NCBI GenBank assembly: GCA_029252045.1
Contig: JAQXCD010000012.1
Coordinates: 1 to 56,732 of the forward strand
Reading direction: 5' to 3'
DNA from: Sulfitobacter sp.
Lineage (GTDB): Bacteria; Pseudomonadota; Alphaproteobacteria; Rhodobacterales; Rhodobacteraceae
DNA length: 56,732 bases
Below are positions 45,203 through 56,732 of this stretch, in pieces. The stretch's first letter is position 1; every line of letters begins with the position of its first letter. The notes beneath the pieces were generated by a model that ran no database searches, was not told where the DNA came from, and saw nothing but the letters and a program-made list of their open reading frames with translations. The translations under genes and the position numbers were made by a program.

Positions 45203-46321
45203 ATGAAATTCAGCATCGAACGCGCCGCGTTGCTCAAGGCCGTCTCGCAGGCTCAGTCTGTGGTTGAGCGGCGCAATACCATTCCGATTCTCGCAAACGT
45301 GCTGATCGAAGCCGAAGGCAGTGATGTGTCCTTCCGGGCGACCGATCTAGACATCGAGGTGGTCGACAAGGCCCCTGCTCAGGTTGAGCGTGCAGGTTCT
45401 ACAACTGTTGCGGCGACAACCCTGCACGAGATTGTGCGAAAGCTCCCCGATGGTGCGCTTGTCTCGCTTACTGCTGATACGGCTGCCGGCCGCCTGACAG
45501 TTGAGGCCGGTCGCTCAAACTTCTCTCTCGCGACACTGCCAAAAGAAGATTTTCCGGTGATGGCATCCTCCGAGTATGCCTCAAACTTCTCCGCCAAAGC
45601 ATCGGTTCTGCGGCGCCTGTTTGATAAATCGAAATTCGCGATTTCTACCGAGGAAACCCGCTATTACCTCAACGGTGTCTACATGCACATCGCGGACGGC
45701 GATGGCGGCAAAAAGCTGCGCTGCGTAGCAACAGACGGTCACCGTCTGGCTCGCATTGATGCGGATATGCCCGAAGGGGCTGCCGATATGCCGGGTGTGA
45801 TTGTGCCCCGCAAAACCGTGGGTGAGCTGCGCAAGCTGCTGGAAGACGACGATATGAAAATCGCCGTGTCGGTCTCCGAGACCAAAGTACGGTTTGCTAC
45901 ACCGCAGATCACCCTGACCTCCAAGGTGATTGACGGCACCTTCCCCGACTACACCCGCGTTATTCCACAGGGCAACACCCGCAAGCTGGAAGTAGACGCC
46001 GCTGATTTCGCCCGTGCCGTGGACCGTGTTGCCACTGTAAGCTCGGAACGCTCGCGCGCGGTCAAACTACAGCTGGACGAAGACCGTCTGATTCTTTCAG
46101 TTAACGCCCCGGACAGCGGTGCTGCCGAGGAAGAATTGGCTGTTGCTTACAGCGACGAGCGGCTCGAAATCGGCTTCAACGCAAAGTACCTGCTGGAGAT
46201 TGCCTCTCAGGTGGATCGCGAGAATGCTGTATTCCTGTTCAACTCATCAGGTGATCCCACATTGATGCGTGAAGGGAATGATACCTCGGCTGTCTATGTC
46301 GTGATGCCAATGCGTGTGTGA
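45203..46321 (+). CDS. dnaN: DNA polymerase III beta sliding clamp DnaN
   Basis: This 372-residue clamp subunit starts MKFSIERAALLKAVSQAQSV and ends with the family hallmark YVVMPMRV. Three repeated clamp domains of about 120 residues. ATG 45203 is preceded by GGAGATAGGC; the ATG at 45143 is in the wrong context. The clamp tethers polymerase III to DNA. Gap to recF holds two small hairpins. Confidence 0.97.
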   Translation: MKFSIERAALLKAVSQAQSVVERRNTIPILANVLIEAEGSDVSFRATDLDIEVVDKAPAQVERAGSTTVAATTLHEIVRKLPDGALVSLTADTAAGRLTVEAGRSNFSLATLPKEDFPVMASSEYASNFSAKASVLRRLFDKSKFAISTEETRYYLNGVYMHIADGDGGKKLRCVATDGHRLARIDADMPEGAADMPGVIVPRKTVGELRKLLEDDDMKIAVSVSETKVRFATPQITLTSKVIDGTFPDYTRVIPQGNTRKLEVDAADFARAVDRVATVSSERSRAVKLQLDEDRLILSVNAPDSGAAEEELAVAYSDERLEIGFNAKYLLEIASQVDRENAVFLFNSSGDPTLMREGNDTSAVYVVMPMRV

Positions 46322-46328
46322 GGCGTGC

Positions 46329-46371
46329 GGAGTTTTTGAAAAATTCCGGTCGTTTTCTTTCGTAGAAAACG
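46329..46371 (+). other. Two small hairpins between dnaN and recF
   Basis: GGAGTTTTT/AAAAATTCC (46329-46347) is followed by CGTTTTC (46351-46357) paired with GAAAACG (46365-46371) and a TTTCGTA loop. Either could weakly terminate dnaN or lower recF translation; recF has no clear ribosome site. Confidence 0.4.
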
Positions 46372-46381
46372 AATCCTGCTG

Positions 46382-47479
46382 ATGGCTGGCCTCTATCTCT
46401 CTAACCTGACTCTTTCGCATTTTCGGTCGCACAAGCGGGCAGTGATCGATGTTGATGCGCGTCCTGTTGCCATACACGGCAACAACGGCGCGGGTAAGAC
46501 AAACATTCTTGAAGCCATTTCCCTTCTTTCGCCCGGCCGTGGGCTGCGTCGTGCCAGCGCCGAGGATATGGCCCGCCGACCCGAGGCCTTGGGCTGGAAG
46601 ATTACAGCATTGCTGCACGGCCCTTTCGGCGTCAGCGAAATCGAAATCACATCCGAAAAAGGTGCCGCGCGGCAGGTCCGCATTGACGGCAAACCCACCG
46701 CCCAGACGGCCTTGGGCCGGATTGCGCGTGTGCTGTGGTTGATCCCTTCGATGGATCGGCTGTGGATTGAGGGGGCAGAAGGGCGGCGGCGGTTTCTGGA
46801 CCGCGTCACGCTCAGCTTTTTGCCGGACCATGCCGAAATTTCACTGGCATACGAAAAGGCAATGCGAGAACGAAACCGCCTGCTCAAAGATATGGTGCGC
46901 GAGCCGTCGTGGTACGCAGCCCTAGAGGCCCGGATGGCCGAGACGGGTGTAGCGATCCATCACAACCGCCTACACGCCATAAGGGCGTTGGCACAGGCGC
47001 AAGACGCAGCCGAGACCGCCTTTCCGACCGCCACCCTGACACTTGAATGTGACATGCCTGACGATGTGGAGGCGATGCGCGCGGCGCTGTCGGATGGCCG
47101 CATGCGTGACCTGTCTGCGGGCCGCACACTTGTCGGGCCGCACCGCGCTGATTTGTTCGGTGTCTTTGCTGCCAAAGACGTGCCCGCACGCGACTGCTCA
47201 ACCGGAGAGCAGAAAGCGCTGCTGGTTTCATTGATTCTGGCGAACGCCCGCGCACTGGCCGTTGAATTCGGGGCACCGCCGCTGCTCCTGCTGGATGAGG
47301 TCGCCGCGCATCTGGATGCAGGTCGCCGCGCGGCCCTGTATGATGAGATTTCGGCGCTCGGTGCACAAGCATGGATGACAGGCACAGAAGACGGATTATT
47401 CGAGGCCATGGGCACCCGTGCACAGACCCTTTTTGTGACGGATCAGGACGGCCTGTCCAGCGTTTCCGCAGTCACCTGA
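46382..47479 (+). CDS. recF: Recombination mediator RecF
   Basis: This 365-residue SMC-like ATPase loads RecA at gaps. It shows MAGLYLSNLTLSHFRSHKRA, Walker A HGNNGAGKTNILEAIS (about 35-50), the signature DCSTGEQKALLVSLILA and Walker B PLLLLDEVAAHLD. ATG 46382; no strong Shine-Dalgarno seen, and a hairpin lies just upstream. Confidence 0.95.
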   Translation: MAGLYLSNLTLSHFRSHKRAVIDVDARPVAIHGNNGAGKTNILEAISLLSPGRGLRRASAEDMARRPEALGWKITALLHGPFGVSEIEITSEKGAARQVRIDGKPTAQTALGRIARVLWLIPSMDRLWIEGAEGRRRFLDRVTLSFLPDHAEISLAYEKAMRERNRLLKDMVREPSWYAALEARMAETGVAIHHNRLHAIRALAQAQDAAETAFPTATLTLECDMPDDVEAMRAALSDGRMRDLSAGRTLVGPHRADLFGVFAAKDVPARDCSTGEQKALLVSLILANARALAVEFGAPPLLLLDEVAAHLDAGRRAALYDEISALGAQAWMTGTEDGLFEAMGTRAQTLFVTDQDGLSSVSAVT

Positions 47480-49990
<2,511 letters not shown>

Positions 49991-50012
49991 ACATCACAAC
50001 TTTCTACAAATG

Positions 50013-50045
50013 AAAAAGGCCACCCGATTAGAGGGTGGCCTTTTT
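50013..50045. terminator. Bidirectional terminator between gyrB and hemY
   Basis: AAAAAGGCCACCC (50013-50025) pairs with GGGTGGCCTTTTT (50033-50045), loop GATTAGA. The 13-bp stem has A-run and T-run, so it ends both convergent transcripts. Confidence 0.9.
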
Positions 50046-50064
50046 GGTATTCAGAGCACGGACA

Positions 50065-51552
50065 TTACTTCGTCGCTTTGTCATCCGGCATTACTTCAGC
50101 CTCGATAATTTCGGCATCTTCAATCCCGTCAGCATCCGTAACGGGAAGTACGCCATCAGCGCCTGAATTATCCTCAAGCGCACCTACAATCAGCGGCAGC
50201 ATCTGGACACCTGCGGGCATAGCAACCTCGGAAAGCGGCGGGCGCTTCCACTCCAATGTATCGAAGCTGGAGCAGTTTTCACAGATCGGCTTCCATTCGT
50301 TGTGGATGTGCTGGCAGTTGTCGCAAATCCACTGCGGACCGCGCGGCACGGCAATCGCCCGCGCCAACCAACCTTTGACAACCGTATCAGACGCACCCTC
50401 ACCCCGTTCAATGACAGCCATCAGAGTGACCGACCGCGCATCAGGGTCAGTTTCCACCAAATCTCCCAGCGCGCGACGCGCAGCGGGGAAATCCTCGTTT
50501 GCGATGTGCAGTTCTGCCAGCAGCATCTTGGTCTCGGGGTTTTCCGGTTTCATTTTGGTCAGCGCGGTAAAGCGCTTGATCCGTTCGCTTGGCTTCTCAT
50601 CTGGCGCGATGGCCGCAAATGCAGCACCAAGATCCGGGTGCGGACGCGCCTCCCATGCTTTCTTGAGCACACGCGTCGCATAACGTGGTTTGTTCTGCTC
50701 AATATACCCATGTGCAGCCATAACCGCTGCGGGGATCAGATCAGGGGACAGACGGTTGGCTTCGATTGCGGCTTCCCGCTTCTCGATCGAGCTGTCATCC
50801 GCAATCACATCTTTCGCTTCGGACAGTGCCAGCACCGCATCGCGGCGCTTATGGACGTCACGTGGCAACTGGCCATTGCGGAGCTTCGCACTCAGTGTCT
50901 TGCGCGCGCCGGTCCAGTCTTCTTTCTCGGCTTGCAGGCGCAGCAAAATATCGCCCGTTTCTTCATGCTTGGGCTTTAACGCAAATGCCTTTTCAGCAAA
51001 TTGCAGGGCAACGTCGTTTTCACCCGCCGCCAGCTTTTGCTTCATGATTCCACGGACGCCGACAAAACGGGTTTGTTCGTTCTCGACCAGTTTACGGTAT
51101 GTTTCTTCCGCCTTTTTGGTGTCACCCGCCAGCTCTGCCGCTTGGGCGGTCAGCAAGTTCGTCAACTCCGGCTTGTTGAGGTATTTGTCAGCTTTGGCCG
51201 CTTTGGCCATTGCAACGCGGCCTTCGCCGCTCGCCAGCGCCATCAGGCCTTCGGAGAGTGCTTCAAAACCCTTTCGCTCGCGGTTGCGGTCAAAATAACG
51301 CGACAGGGCCGTTTCGTCCCCGTTGAGGAATTTCCAGACTGCAACCAAGAGCGCCAGAACCTTGAGTAGTAGCCAGACAACAAAGACGAGAGCGACCAAC
51401 AGCAGCACCGACCCCAGCGGGCCAGGACTTACCTCATACCCGAGCGCACTAATTTGCAGCCCGCCGTCAGATTCCAGCAGGAAGCCCGCGCCCCATGCCA
51501 AAGCGCCAACAACGCCGATAAAAAAGATGACTTTGATCAGAGACCAGAGCAT
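50065..51552 (-). CDS. hemY: HemY-family membrane protein with C-terminal zinc ribbon
   Basis: These 495 residues have two N-terminal membrane segments (about 1-25 and 45-75: LLLVALVFVVWLLLKVLALL) and a cytosol/periplasm-facing TPR-like helical array. A CxxC...CxxC ribbon follows at about residues 404-424 (CDNCQHIHNEWKPICENC), and then an acidic tail. HemY is tied to heme synthesis but its biochemical role is unclear. It follows mic60 with 10 nt and is third of hemD-mic60-hemY. The ribbon resembles the metal-binding C-terminus of LapB/YciM. Confidence 0.86.
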   Translation of the reverse strand: MLWSLIKVIFFIGVVGALAWGAGFLLESDGGLQISALGYEVSPGPLGSVLLLVALVFVVWLLLKVLALLVAVWKFLNGDETALSRYFDRNRERKGFEALSEGLMALASGEGRVAMAKAAKADKYLNKPELTNLLTAQAAELAGDTKKAEETYRKLVENEQTRFVGVRGIMKQKLAAGENDVALQFAEKAFALKPKHEETGDILLRLQAEKEDWTGARKTLSAKLRNGQLPRDVHKRRDAVLALSEAKDVIADDSSIEKREAAIEANRLSPDLIPAAVMAAHGYIEQNKPRYATRVLKKAWEARPHPDLGAAFAAIAPDEKPSERIKRFTALTKMKPENPETKMLLAELHIANEDFPAARRALGDLVETDPDARSVTLMAVIERGEGASDTVVKGWLARAIAVPRGPQWICDNCQHIHNEWKPICENCSSFDTLEWKRPPLSEVAMPAGVQMLPLIVGALEDNSGADGVLPVTDADGIEDAEIIEAEVMPDDKATK

Positions 51553-51562
51553 AAATTATTCC

Positions 51563-52741
51563 TTAGTCTGCCGTGAGGCGTTGTGACAAAGCATCTGCGG
51601 CCGCGCGGGCAGCAACGCGGGCATCGGCCGCTGCACGCCAGTCTGCAATGGCAGCCTGCGCTTCTTCGGGCAGGGTATCAAGTTCCGCGAGTGTGGCCGA
51701 CAGATCGCCGGTCTTTATCGCCGCTTCCGCGCGGGACAAAACTGCATCGGGGTCATCCCCCTCACGCGGAGCAACGGAACGCGCGCCCAGCGCACGCTTC
51801 AAAAAGCTGTTAAACCCTTGTTGGCCTTCCTCGACACCATTTGCACGTGCGGTCGCAAGCGCTGCGCGGGCTTGATCGGGAAAGTCTGATTGCAAAGCGC
51901 TCATCGTCGCAACGCCGGACTCCGCAACGGATGCAAGTGCGGGGTCAATATCGCCAGCAGCGGCCTTCAACTCTTCAAGAGGGCCGGCAAAAGGCTGACC
52001 CGCATCAAGGGCCGACACAATCTTTGCGATGGCAGCTTGGATTACGGCAGCTTTGGCGGCGTCCGCCGTCGCCTCTTCAACGGTTTTTGCATTATCAAGA
52101 AGTGTCTGGATCTCGCTGCGTTGAGTTTCGATCGAGGATTGCAGCGCTTGCAGCTCGGCACTGTCGACAGACGCGCCGCCCGCAGGGCGATTCTCCAGAG
52201 CGCTCAAACGGCTTTCAATCGCGTCCAGTTGGGTCTCAAGTGGGGACAGATCAACCGCCTGCATTTCGGCTGCGGGTTGCTCCGCTGTCTCCAGCGCGGC
52301 AATGCGTTCTTGTTGGGCGGTAAGATCACTGCGCAGCTTGGTTGTGATGCCCGCATCATCCGCGCCGAACATCGCGCTTTGCCCCACAAAAAACCCGATA
52401 GCGCCCGCAACAACGCCCCCTAGAACCAGAGGCAGGAATGTACCGCCCTTGTTGTCTTCCTTGGTGACTATCGTCGGTACAGGGTGGACCATTTCGGCAT
52501 TGGCGTTGGGTGTTTCAAGCACTGCCGCCTCTGCTACAGTGTCGGTGTGCGTATCTGGCGTAGCATCGCCTACAGACTCCGGTTTATCGGCAGCAGCCTC
52601 AGCAACAACGTCACTTTGATCAACGACCGGATCGGAGGATGTCACATCCTCTACTACCACGGCATCGTCAATCTTGGTTTCAGCCGGTTTGCTTTTCGAT
52701 GACTTGCTCTTAGCAGGGCCCGTTTTCTTCGATGTTGCCAC
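51563..52741 (-). CDS. Mitofilin-family protein (alphaproteobacterial Mic60)
   Basis: These 392 residues have a Lys/Ser/Pro-rich acidic cytoplasmic N-terminus, one membrane helix (TFLPLVLGGVVAGAIGFFVG, residues 101-120), a coiled-coil region (about 130-215) and the mitofilin signature C-terminus (about 300-390). This family is the bacterial relative of mitochondrial Mic60, which shapes cristae. Its place between hemD and hemY agrees with the conserved alphaproteobacterial heme operon. Likely inner-membrane organiser of intracytoplasmic membranes. Confidence 0.85.
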   Translation of the reverse strand: MATSKKTGPAKSKSSKSKPAETKIDDAVVVEDVTSSDPVVDQSDVVAEAAADKPESVGDATPDTHTDTVAEAAVLETPNANAEMVHPVPTIVTKEDNKGGTFLPLVLGGVVAGAIGFFVGQSAMFGADDAGITTKLRSDLTAQQERIAALETAEQPAAEMQAVDLSPLETQLDAIESRLSALENRPAGGASVDSAELQALQSSIETQRSEIQTLLDNAKTVEEATADAAKAAVIQAAIAKIVSALDAGQPFAGPLEELKAAAGDIDPALASVAESGVATMSALQSDFPDQARAALATARANGVEEGQQGFNSFLKRALGARSVAPREGDDPDAVLSRAEAAIKTGDLSATLAELDTLPEEAQAAIADWRAAADARVAARAAADALSQRLTAD

Positions 52742-52814
52742 AACAGTTACCTTTTCGATTCTTGCCCCAAATTTGAAGCCAGCCGCATGACCTTAGCCCG
52801 CATCCTCTGGCCTC

Positions 52815-53516
52815 TCAAGGCAGGCCAAGGGTCTTGCACAGGTTTTCAACAGCTTTACGCATGTATACCGCCTGTGGTGCGGATAATACCAGCATGCTCC
52901 CTGTACTTTCGCGGGGAAAGACAGCTGCAACTGCCTCACTCAGCGCAATTATATGAGAATTTCTGAGATTTCCTTGAGCTTCTTTCACGAGTTGCGCAGC
53001 ACTGCGTGGCGAAAAAACCGGGACAATACATCGCCCGAGCAAAGCCTGTTTCGCCTCCATACTCAAAGGCAAAAGGCTCTGTGAATAGAGGGCGATATGA
53101 GTTGTTGGGGTACCAACGTCTGATAGGTTTTGCGCAATATCTCCCCGCGTGTGGACCCCCGCCAGATGCAGCAGCGGCCCCTTTGGTGGGTCAGCTTTCA
53201 GCCTCACAATCAGGTCTTGCGCGGTATCGCCTGCTTGTTGCGCATTCCATCCGCGGCTGATTGCCTTTTGTGTGGTTTGCGCGCCTACGCAATAGGCCAT
53301 CCGGCCTGCTCCCTCGGGCGCATAGGATACACCGCTTGCAGAGGTAAAGATCACGCTCTGCTTCTCGCTTACTTGCGCTGTATTTCCGGTTCCCGATATC
53401 TCCATCAGAGGCGCGACCACTACACGCACTCTTGCCACCGCGCCCTGATCAAGGCTCGCCAGAAAGGCCTGCGCGCTTTCGGCGGGGCGGGTCAAAAGGA
53501 GGGTGGGCGGGGCCAT
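52815..53516 (-). CDS. hemD: Uroporphyrinogen-III synthase HemD
   Basis: This 233-residue enzyme cyclises hydroxymethylbilane with D-ring inversion. Two-lobed alpha/beta pattern: [45 protein letters not shown] and [12 protein letters not shown]. Sequence is weakly conserved in the family, but the operon and length fit. First gene of the hem unit; no hemC precedes it here, and the upstream gene tsaD is divergent. Confidence 0.85.
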   Translation of the reverse strand: MAPPTLLLTRPAESAQAFLASLDQGAVARVRVVVAPLMEISGTGNTAQVSEKQSVIFTSASGVSYAPEGAGRMAYCVGAQTTQKAISRGWNAQQAGDTAQDLIVRLKADPPKGPLLHLAGVHTRGDIAQNLSDVGTPTTHIALYSQSLLPLSMEAKQALLGRCIVPVFSPRSAAQLVKEAQGNLRNSHIIALSEAVAAVFPRESTGSMLVLSAPQAVYMRKAVENLCKTLGLP

Positions 53517-53599
53517 GGCCGTTTCGCTCTCTGGATTGTTTGCCGGACGTCAAAGTGTTACCTGCGCATTACCAGCTTCACAACGGAAACACCCCGATT

Positions 53600-54685
53600 A
53601 TGACTTCTCTGACAATCCTCGGCATTGAAAGTAGTTGCGATGATACCGCGGCCGCGGTGCTGCGCGGTCAGGCAGGTGCGGCGCATGTGCGGTCTTCGGT
53701 GGTGATGGGGCAAACTGCTTTGCATGCTGATTTCGGCGGTGTGGTGCCCGAAATTGCCGCCCGCGCCCATGCAGAAAAACTGGATATTTGCGTAGCTCAA
53801 GCGCTGGACGAGGCGGGGCTGGGTTTGGACCAGATTGACGCCGTGGCCGTGACAGCAGGTCCGGGCCTGATCGGCGGTGTTGTCTCCGGCGTGATGTGCG
53901 CCAAAGGGATCGCTCTGGCACGCGGTCTGCCGCTCTATGGTGTGAACCATCTGGCGGGCCATGCGCTGACGCCGCGCCTGACCGATGGCGTGGCTTTCCC
54001 TTATCTGATGTTGCTGGTGTCGGGTGGTCATTGCCAGTTCCTGGTTGTGTCGGGACCGGACGCGTTCCAGCGCCTTGGCGGCACGATTGATGACGCCCCC
54101 GGCGAGGCGTTCGACAAAGTCGCCCGCCTGATCGCCCTGCCCCAGCCCGGTGGTCCGTCGATTGAGGCGCTTGCAAAGCAGGGTGATGCCAAACGCTTCA
54201 AACTGCCCCGCCCCCTGCTGGACCGTGAAGGGTGCGATATGTCCTTCTCGGGCCTCAAAACAGCAGTGCTGCGGCAGCGCGACCAACTGCTGGTTGACGG
54301 GACATTATCCGCCAAGGATCAAGCCGATCTCGCCGCCGGTTTTCAGGCCGCCGTTGTGGATGTACTGGCCGAAAAAACTCGCCGCGCACTCGCTCTGTAT
54401 GCCCCGCTGACAGAAACCCGCAGTATTTGTGTGGCCGGTGGGGTGGCGGCAAACATGGCCATTCGCACAGGATTAGAGACTGTAGCCAGCGACTTTGAGG
54501 CAAAATTTATAGCGCCTCCGTTGGCCTTGTGCACAGATAACGCCGCCATGATCGCCTATGCGGCGCTTGAGCAGATGGGCACCCGTGAGCCTGATGGTAT
54601 GGACCTGTCCGCGCGTCCGCGCTGGCCGTTGGATCAACGCGCCCCTGCCATGTTGGGCAGCGGCAAAAAGGGAGCAAAAGCATGA
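53600..54685 (+). CDS. tsaD: tRNA N6-adenosine threonylcarbamoyltransferase TsaD
   Basis: These 361 residues transfer threonylcarbamoyl to A37 of ANN-decoding tRNAs with TsaB/E. Metal-binding HxxxH is in [14 protein letters not shown]; also [26 protein letters not shown] and [16 protein letters not shown] 53600 is chosen as the conserved [12 protein letters not shown] start. Four-nt ATGA overlap with gpsA. Confidence 0.96.
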   Translation: MTSLTILGIESSCDDTAAAVLRGQAGAAHVRSSVVMGQTALHADFGGVVPEIAARAHAEKLDICVAQALDEAGLGLDQIDAVAVTAGPGLIGGVVSGVMCAKGIALARGLPLYGVNHLAGHALTPRLTDGVAFPYLMLLVSGGHCQFLVVSGPDAFQRLGGTIDDAPGEAFDKVARLIALPQPGGPSIEALAKQGDAKRFKLPRPLLDREGCDMSFSGLKTAVLRQRDQLLVDGTLSAKDQADLAAGFQAAVVDVLAEKTRRALALYAPLTETRSICVAGGVAANMAIRTGLETVASDFEAKFIAPPLALCTDNAAMIAYAALEQMGTREPDGMDLSARPRWPLDQRAPAMLGSGKKGAKA

Positions 54686-55635
54686 GTGTGTCTGTATTGG
54701 GTGCCGGCGCCTTCGGGACCGCGCTTGCCATCGCGTTAGGAGGCAACGGCCCTGTTGTGCTGTGGGCGCGTGACCCGTCGAATATGGCGCAGACCCGCCA
54801 GAATACGAAACGCCTGCCCGGTAGCCCTTTTCCCGACAATCTACGCGTGACAGGCGATTTGGATTTGGCCCTTGTCGCGCAAACCGTGCTTCTGGCGGTC
54901 CCGATGCAAAAGCTGCGTGGATTTTTGCAAGAACACGCCGGCTTATTAGGCACCAAAACGCTGGTTGCCTGCTGCAAAGGCATTGAGCTGAGCACTGGTA
55001 AAGGACCCGTGCAAATCATCATCGAAGAAGTACCAGACGCAAAGGCCGCCATCATGACCGGCCCCAGCTTTGCCGCCGATATTGCACGCGGACTACCCAC
55101 GGCCCTGACCTTAGCCGCGCAGGACGACGAGACAGCAATAAGCCTGCAGCAACAGCTCACGACCCGCGCGATCCGGCTTTACCGGACAACGGACACTGTA
55201 GGGGCAGAACTGGGTGGCGCGTTGAAAAATGTCATCGCAATTGCTTGTGGAACCACGATGGGCGCCGGCATGGGCGAAAGCGCGCGCGCAGCCCTGATGA
55301 CACGCGGCTACGCCGAAATGCAGCGCATGGCGGCACATCGGGGCGCAGACCCTGATACGCTTGCCGGCTTGTCCGGCTTTGGAGATCTGACGCTGACTTG
55401 CACCTCGGAAGGGTCAAGGAACTATCGCCTTGGCCTTAGCCTTGGGCGGGGTGAGACCTTTGATGCAGGGACCACTGTTGAGGGCGCCGCCACTGCGCGC
55501 GCGGTCGCACAGGTGGCGGAACAGACTGGCCTGGATATACCGATCACGATGGCCGTTGCCGGCCTGTTGGATAAATCGTTAGATGTGAGAGAGGCTGTGC
55601 AAAGCCTGCTCACCAGACCCTTAAAGGAAGAATAA
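54682..55635 (+). CDS. gpsA: Glycerol-3-phosphate dehydrogenase (NAD(P)+) GpsA
   Basis: This 317-residue enzyme makes sn-glycerol 3-phosphate for phospholipids. GxGxxG loop [32 protein letters not shown] and the catalytic Lys in [17 protein letters not shown], then [18 protein letters not shown]. Coupled to tsaD and followed one nt later by yciI. Confidence 0.96.
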   Translation: MSVSVLGAGAFGTALAIALGGNGPVVLWARDPSNMAQTRQNTKRLPGSPFPDNLRVTGDLDLALVAQTVLLAVPMQKLRGFLQEHAGLLGTKTLVACCKGIELSTGKGPVQIIIEEVPDAKAAIMTGPSFAADIARGLPTALTLAAQDDETAISLQQQLTTRAIRLYRTTDTVGAELGGALKNVIAIACGTTMGAGMGESARAALMTRGYAEMQRMAAHRGADPDTLAGLSGFGDLTLTCTSEGSRNYRLGLSLGRGETFDAGTTVEGAATARAVAQVAEQTGLDIPITMAVAGLLDKSLDVREAVQSLLTRPLKEE

Positions 55636-55636
55636 C

Positions 55637-55909
55637 ATGCTTGTTTGCTTGATAGCCCATGACAAATCCGGCGCGCTGGAAGTGCGGATGGAAAACCGCC
55701 CCGCGCATGTGGAATACCTGAAAAGCACTGATCATGTGCATCTGGCTGGCCCGTTGATTGATGCCGACGGCGGCATGTGCGGCTCTATGATTGTGCTGGA
55801 CGTACCAGACATGGCCGCTGCCGAGGCCTGGGCTGCAAATGACCCCTATGCAAAAGCGGGCCTGTTCCAATCCGTCACCCTGACCGAATGGAAAAAGGTA
55901 ATCGGCTGA
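55637..55909 (+). CDS. YciI-like protein (dehydrogenase-like ferredoxin-fold)
   Basis: These 90 residues have LLVC-type start MLVCLIAHDKSGALEVRM and the HLAGPLIDADGGMCGSMIVL core with a His/Asp pair typical of YciI domains. Function unsettled. It has AAAGGA upstream and is part of the tsaD-gpsA unit; its stop overlaps the next start (TGATG). Confidence 0.85.
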   Translation: MLVCLIAHDKSGALEVRMENRPAHVEYLKSTDHVHLAGPLIDADGGMCGSMIVLDVPDMAAAEAWAANDPYAKAGLFQSVTLTEWKKVIG

Positions 55910-56328
55910 TGCGCTATTGGCTGTTCAAATCGGAACCCTCCGAATGGGGCTGGGATGATCAGGTAGCCAAAGGTGAGGCGGGCGAAGAATGGACCGGGGT
56001 GCGGAACTATCAGGCCCGCAATTTCATGCGGGAAATGGCGGTGGGCGATCTGGGCTTCTTCTATCACTCGCAAAAAGAAAAAGCCGTTGTAGGAATCGTC
56101 AAGATAAGTGCTGCGGCGCATCCCGACAGCAGCACAGCTGATCAGCGTTGGGAATGTGTAGACATTCGCGCAGTACGCCCGTTTGTGCGGCCCGTCACGC
56201 TGGAAATGATCAAAGAGGACGCGCGACTGGCCGAAATGGTGCTGGTGCGGAGTTCGCGCCTGTCGGTACAGCCTGTCACGGGCGCAGAATGGCAAGTCGT
56301 TTGCGAGATGGGCAAAACACAGCCGTAG
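55909..56328 (+). CDS. EVE-domain protein
   Basis: These 139 residues are an EVE/thymocyte nuclear protein 1-like domain: MRYWLFKSEPSEWGWDDQ, GVRNYQARNFMREMAVGDL and FYHSQKEKAVVGIVKI. The fold is PUA-like and thought to bind modified bases in nucleic acid. ATG at 55909 overlaps the yciI stop. Role in this cell unknown. Confidence 0.9.
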   Translation: MRYWLFKSEPSEWGWDDQVAKGEAGEEWTGVRNYQARNFMREMAVGDLGFFYHSQKEKAVVGIVKISAAAHPDSSTADQRWECVDIRAVRPFVRPVTLEMIKEDARLAEMVLVRSSRLSVQPVTGAEWQVVCEMGKTQP

Positions 56329-56385
56329 ATTTTCATTCAAAGCTGTCGCACTCTCCCTCAACGGTATTATTTCAGGAGTGTGTTG

Positions 56386-56732
56386 ATGGATTTCGTAGCA
56401 GTGTTGGTTGCAGCAGCAGCCGGATTTGGCGTTGGCGCAGCGTGGTATATGGCGCTCTCCAAGCAATGGCTTGCCGTATCTGGCGTCAAATGTGACTCCG
56501 AAGGAAAGCCAGAAGGTAGTTCGCCATTGCCGTTTCTTCTGTCGGGAATCGCGATGCTACTGGTCGCGGGAATGATGCGACATGTGTTTGCGCTGTCTGG
56601 AATTGATGGCGTTAGTGAAGGCGCAGTGTCTGGTTTTGGTATAGGGCTGTTTTTCATCAGCCCTTGGATCATGATCAACAATGCCTACGGAGGAAGGCCA
56701 TTCCGCCTGACACTGATTGACGGTGGCTATGC
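56386..56732 (+). CDS. DUF1761-family membrane protein, cut by window end
   Basis: The frame from ATG 56386 (AGGAG upstream) stays open to the last base: MDFVAVLVAAAAGFGVGAAW, then WYMALSKQWLAVSGV, helices PFLLSGIAMLLVAGMMRHVF and GFGIGLFFISPWIMINNAYG. The pattern of short helices with WYM and PWIM..NN fits DUF1761. The 115 visible residues are missing the C-terminus. Function unknown. Confidence 0.75.
   Translation, partial: MDFVAVLVAAAAGFGVGAAWYMALSKQWLAVSGVKCDSEGKPEGSSPLPFLLSGIAMLLVAGMMRHVFALSGIDGVSEGAVSGFGIGLFFISPWIMINNAYGGRPFRLTLIDGGY

Overview
This is a 56.7-kb piece of the main chromosome of an alphaproteobacterium, almost certainly Rhodobacterales and most likely the Roseobacter group. 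The evidence is the rpsT-dnaA-dnaN-recF-gyrB cluster, a serC-serA operon with an alphaproteobacterial serC leader, a hemD-mic60(mitofilin)-hemY operon, tandem Hint-domain proteins and a rich set of polyamine transporters. The genus cannot be fixed from the sequence alone. Most of the window is core chromosome; I see no prophage, CRISPR array, tRNA or rRNA gene.

Layout. (1) 1-656: the end of an IS3-family insertion sequence joined to flgD, which has lost its 5' part. (2) 653-13144: a polyamine region. A PotFGHI-type putrescine importer and a PuuB-like FAD oxidase run leftward, a class III aminotransferase (SpuC-like) is divergent from them, and a second, unusual PotABCD-type importer follows. 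(3) 13133-20347: lytic transglycosylase, a WYL regulator divergent from a GST, RNase R, a DUF2064 protein, a GNAT acetyltransferase and dapE. (4) 20348-23303: two tandem Hint-domain proteins, the second lacking the Hint cysteine. (5) 23307-29339: small proteins, dapD, a LOG-family protein, rlmN, an IalB-like exported protein and an asparaginase. (6) 29336-33979: serB, divergent from the serC leader, serC and serA, then a metallophosphatase. (7) 34070-38274: the threonine catabolic pair kbl-tdh behind an XRE-cupin regulator with recurrent palindromic operators, then a thiolase. (8) 38305-42782: ubiB and ubiE divergent from mutM, enoyl-CoA hydratase and a VOC protein. (9) 42958-49990: rpsT, a structured 430-nt gap, dnaA, dnaN, recF and gyrB. 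(10) 50065-56732: hemD-mic60-hemY, and the divergent tsaD-gpsA-yciI-EVE cluster, ending in a cut DUF1761 gene.

How the parts fit. The left third looks built for taking up polyamines and feeding them into transamination and oxidation. The threonine branch (Tdh, Kbl) yields glycine and acetyl-CoA and appears to be controlled by the adjacent XRE-cupin protein through shared operator motifs. Serine synthesis is complete (SerA, SerC, SerB). DapD and DapE supply two steps of the lysine/meso-DAP pathway. The dnaA block holds the replication initiator, clamp, recombination mediator and gyrase B subunit.

The best leads for something not yet described are the structured RNA-like region ending in a terminator between rpsT and dnaA, the Hint pair, the large insert in the second transporter's permease, and the repeated operator set around the XRE-cupin regulator. 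None is proven by sequence alone.
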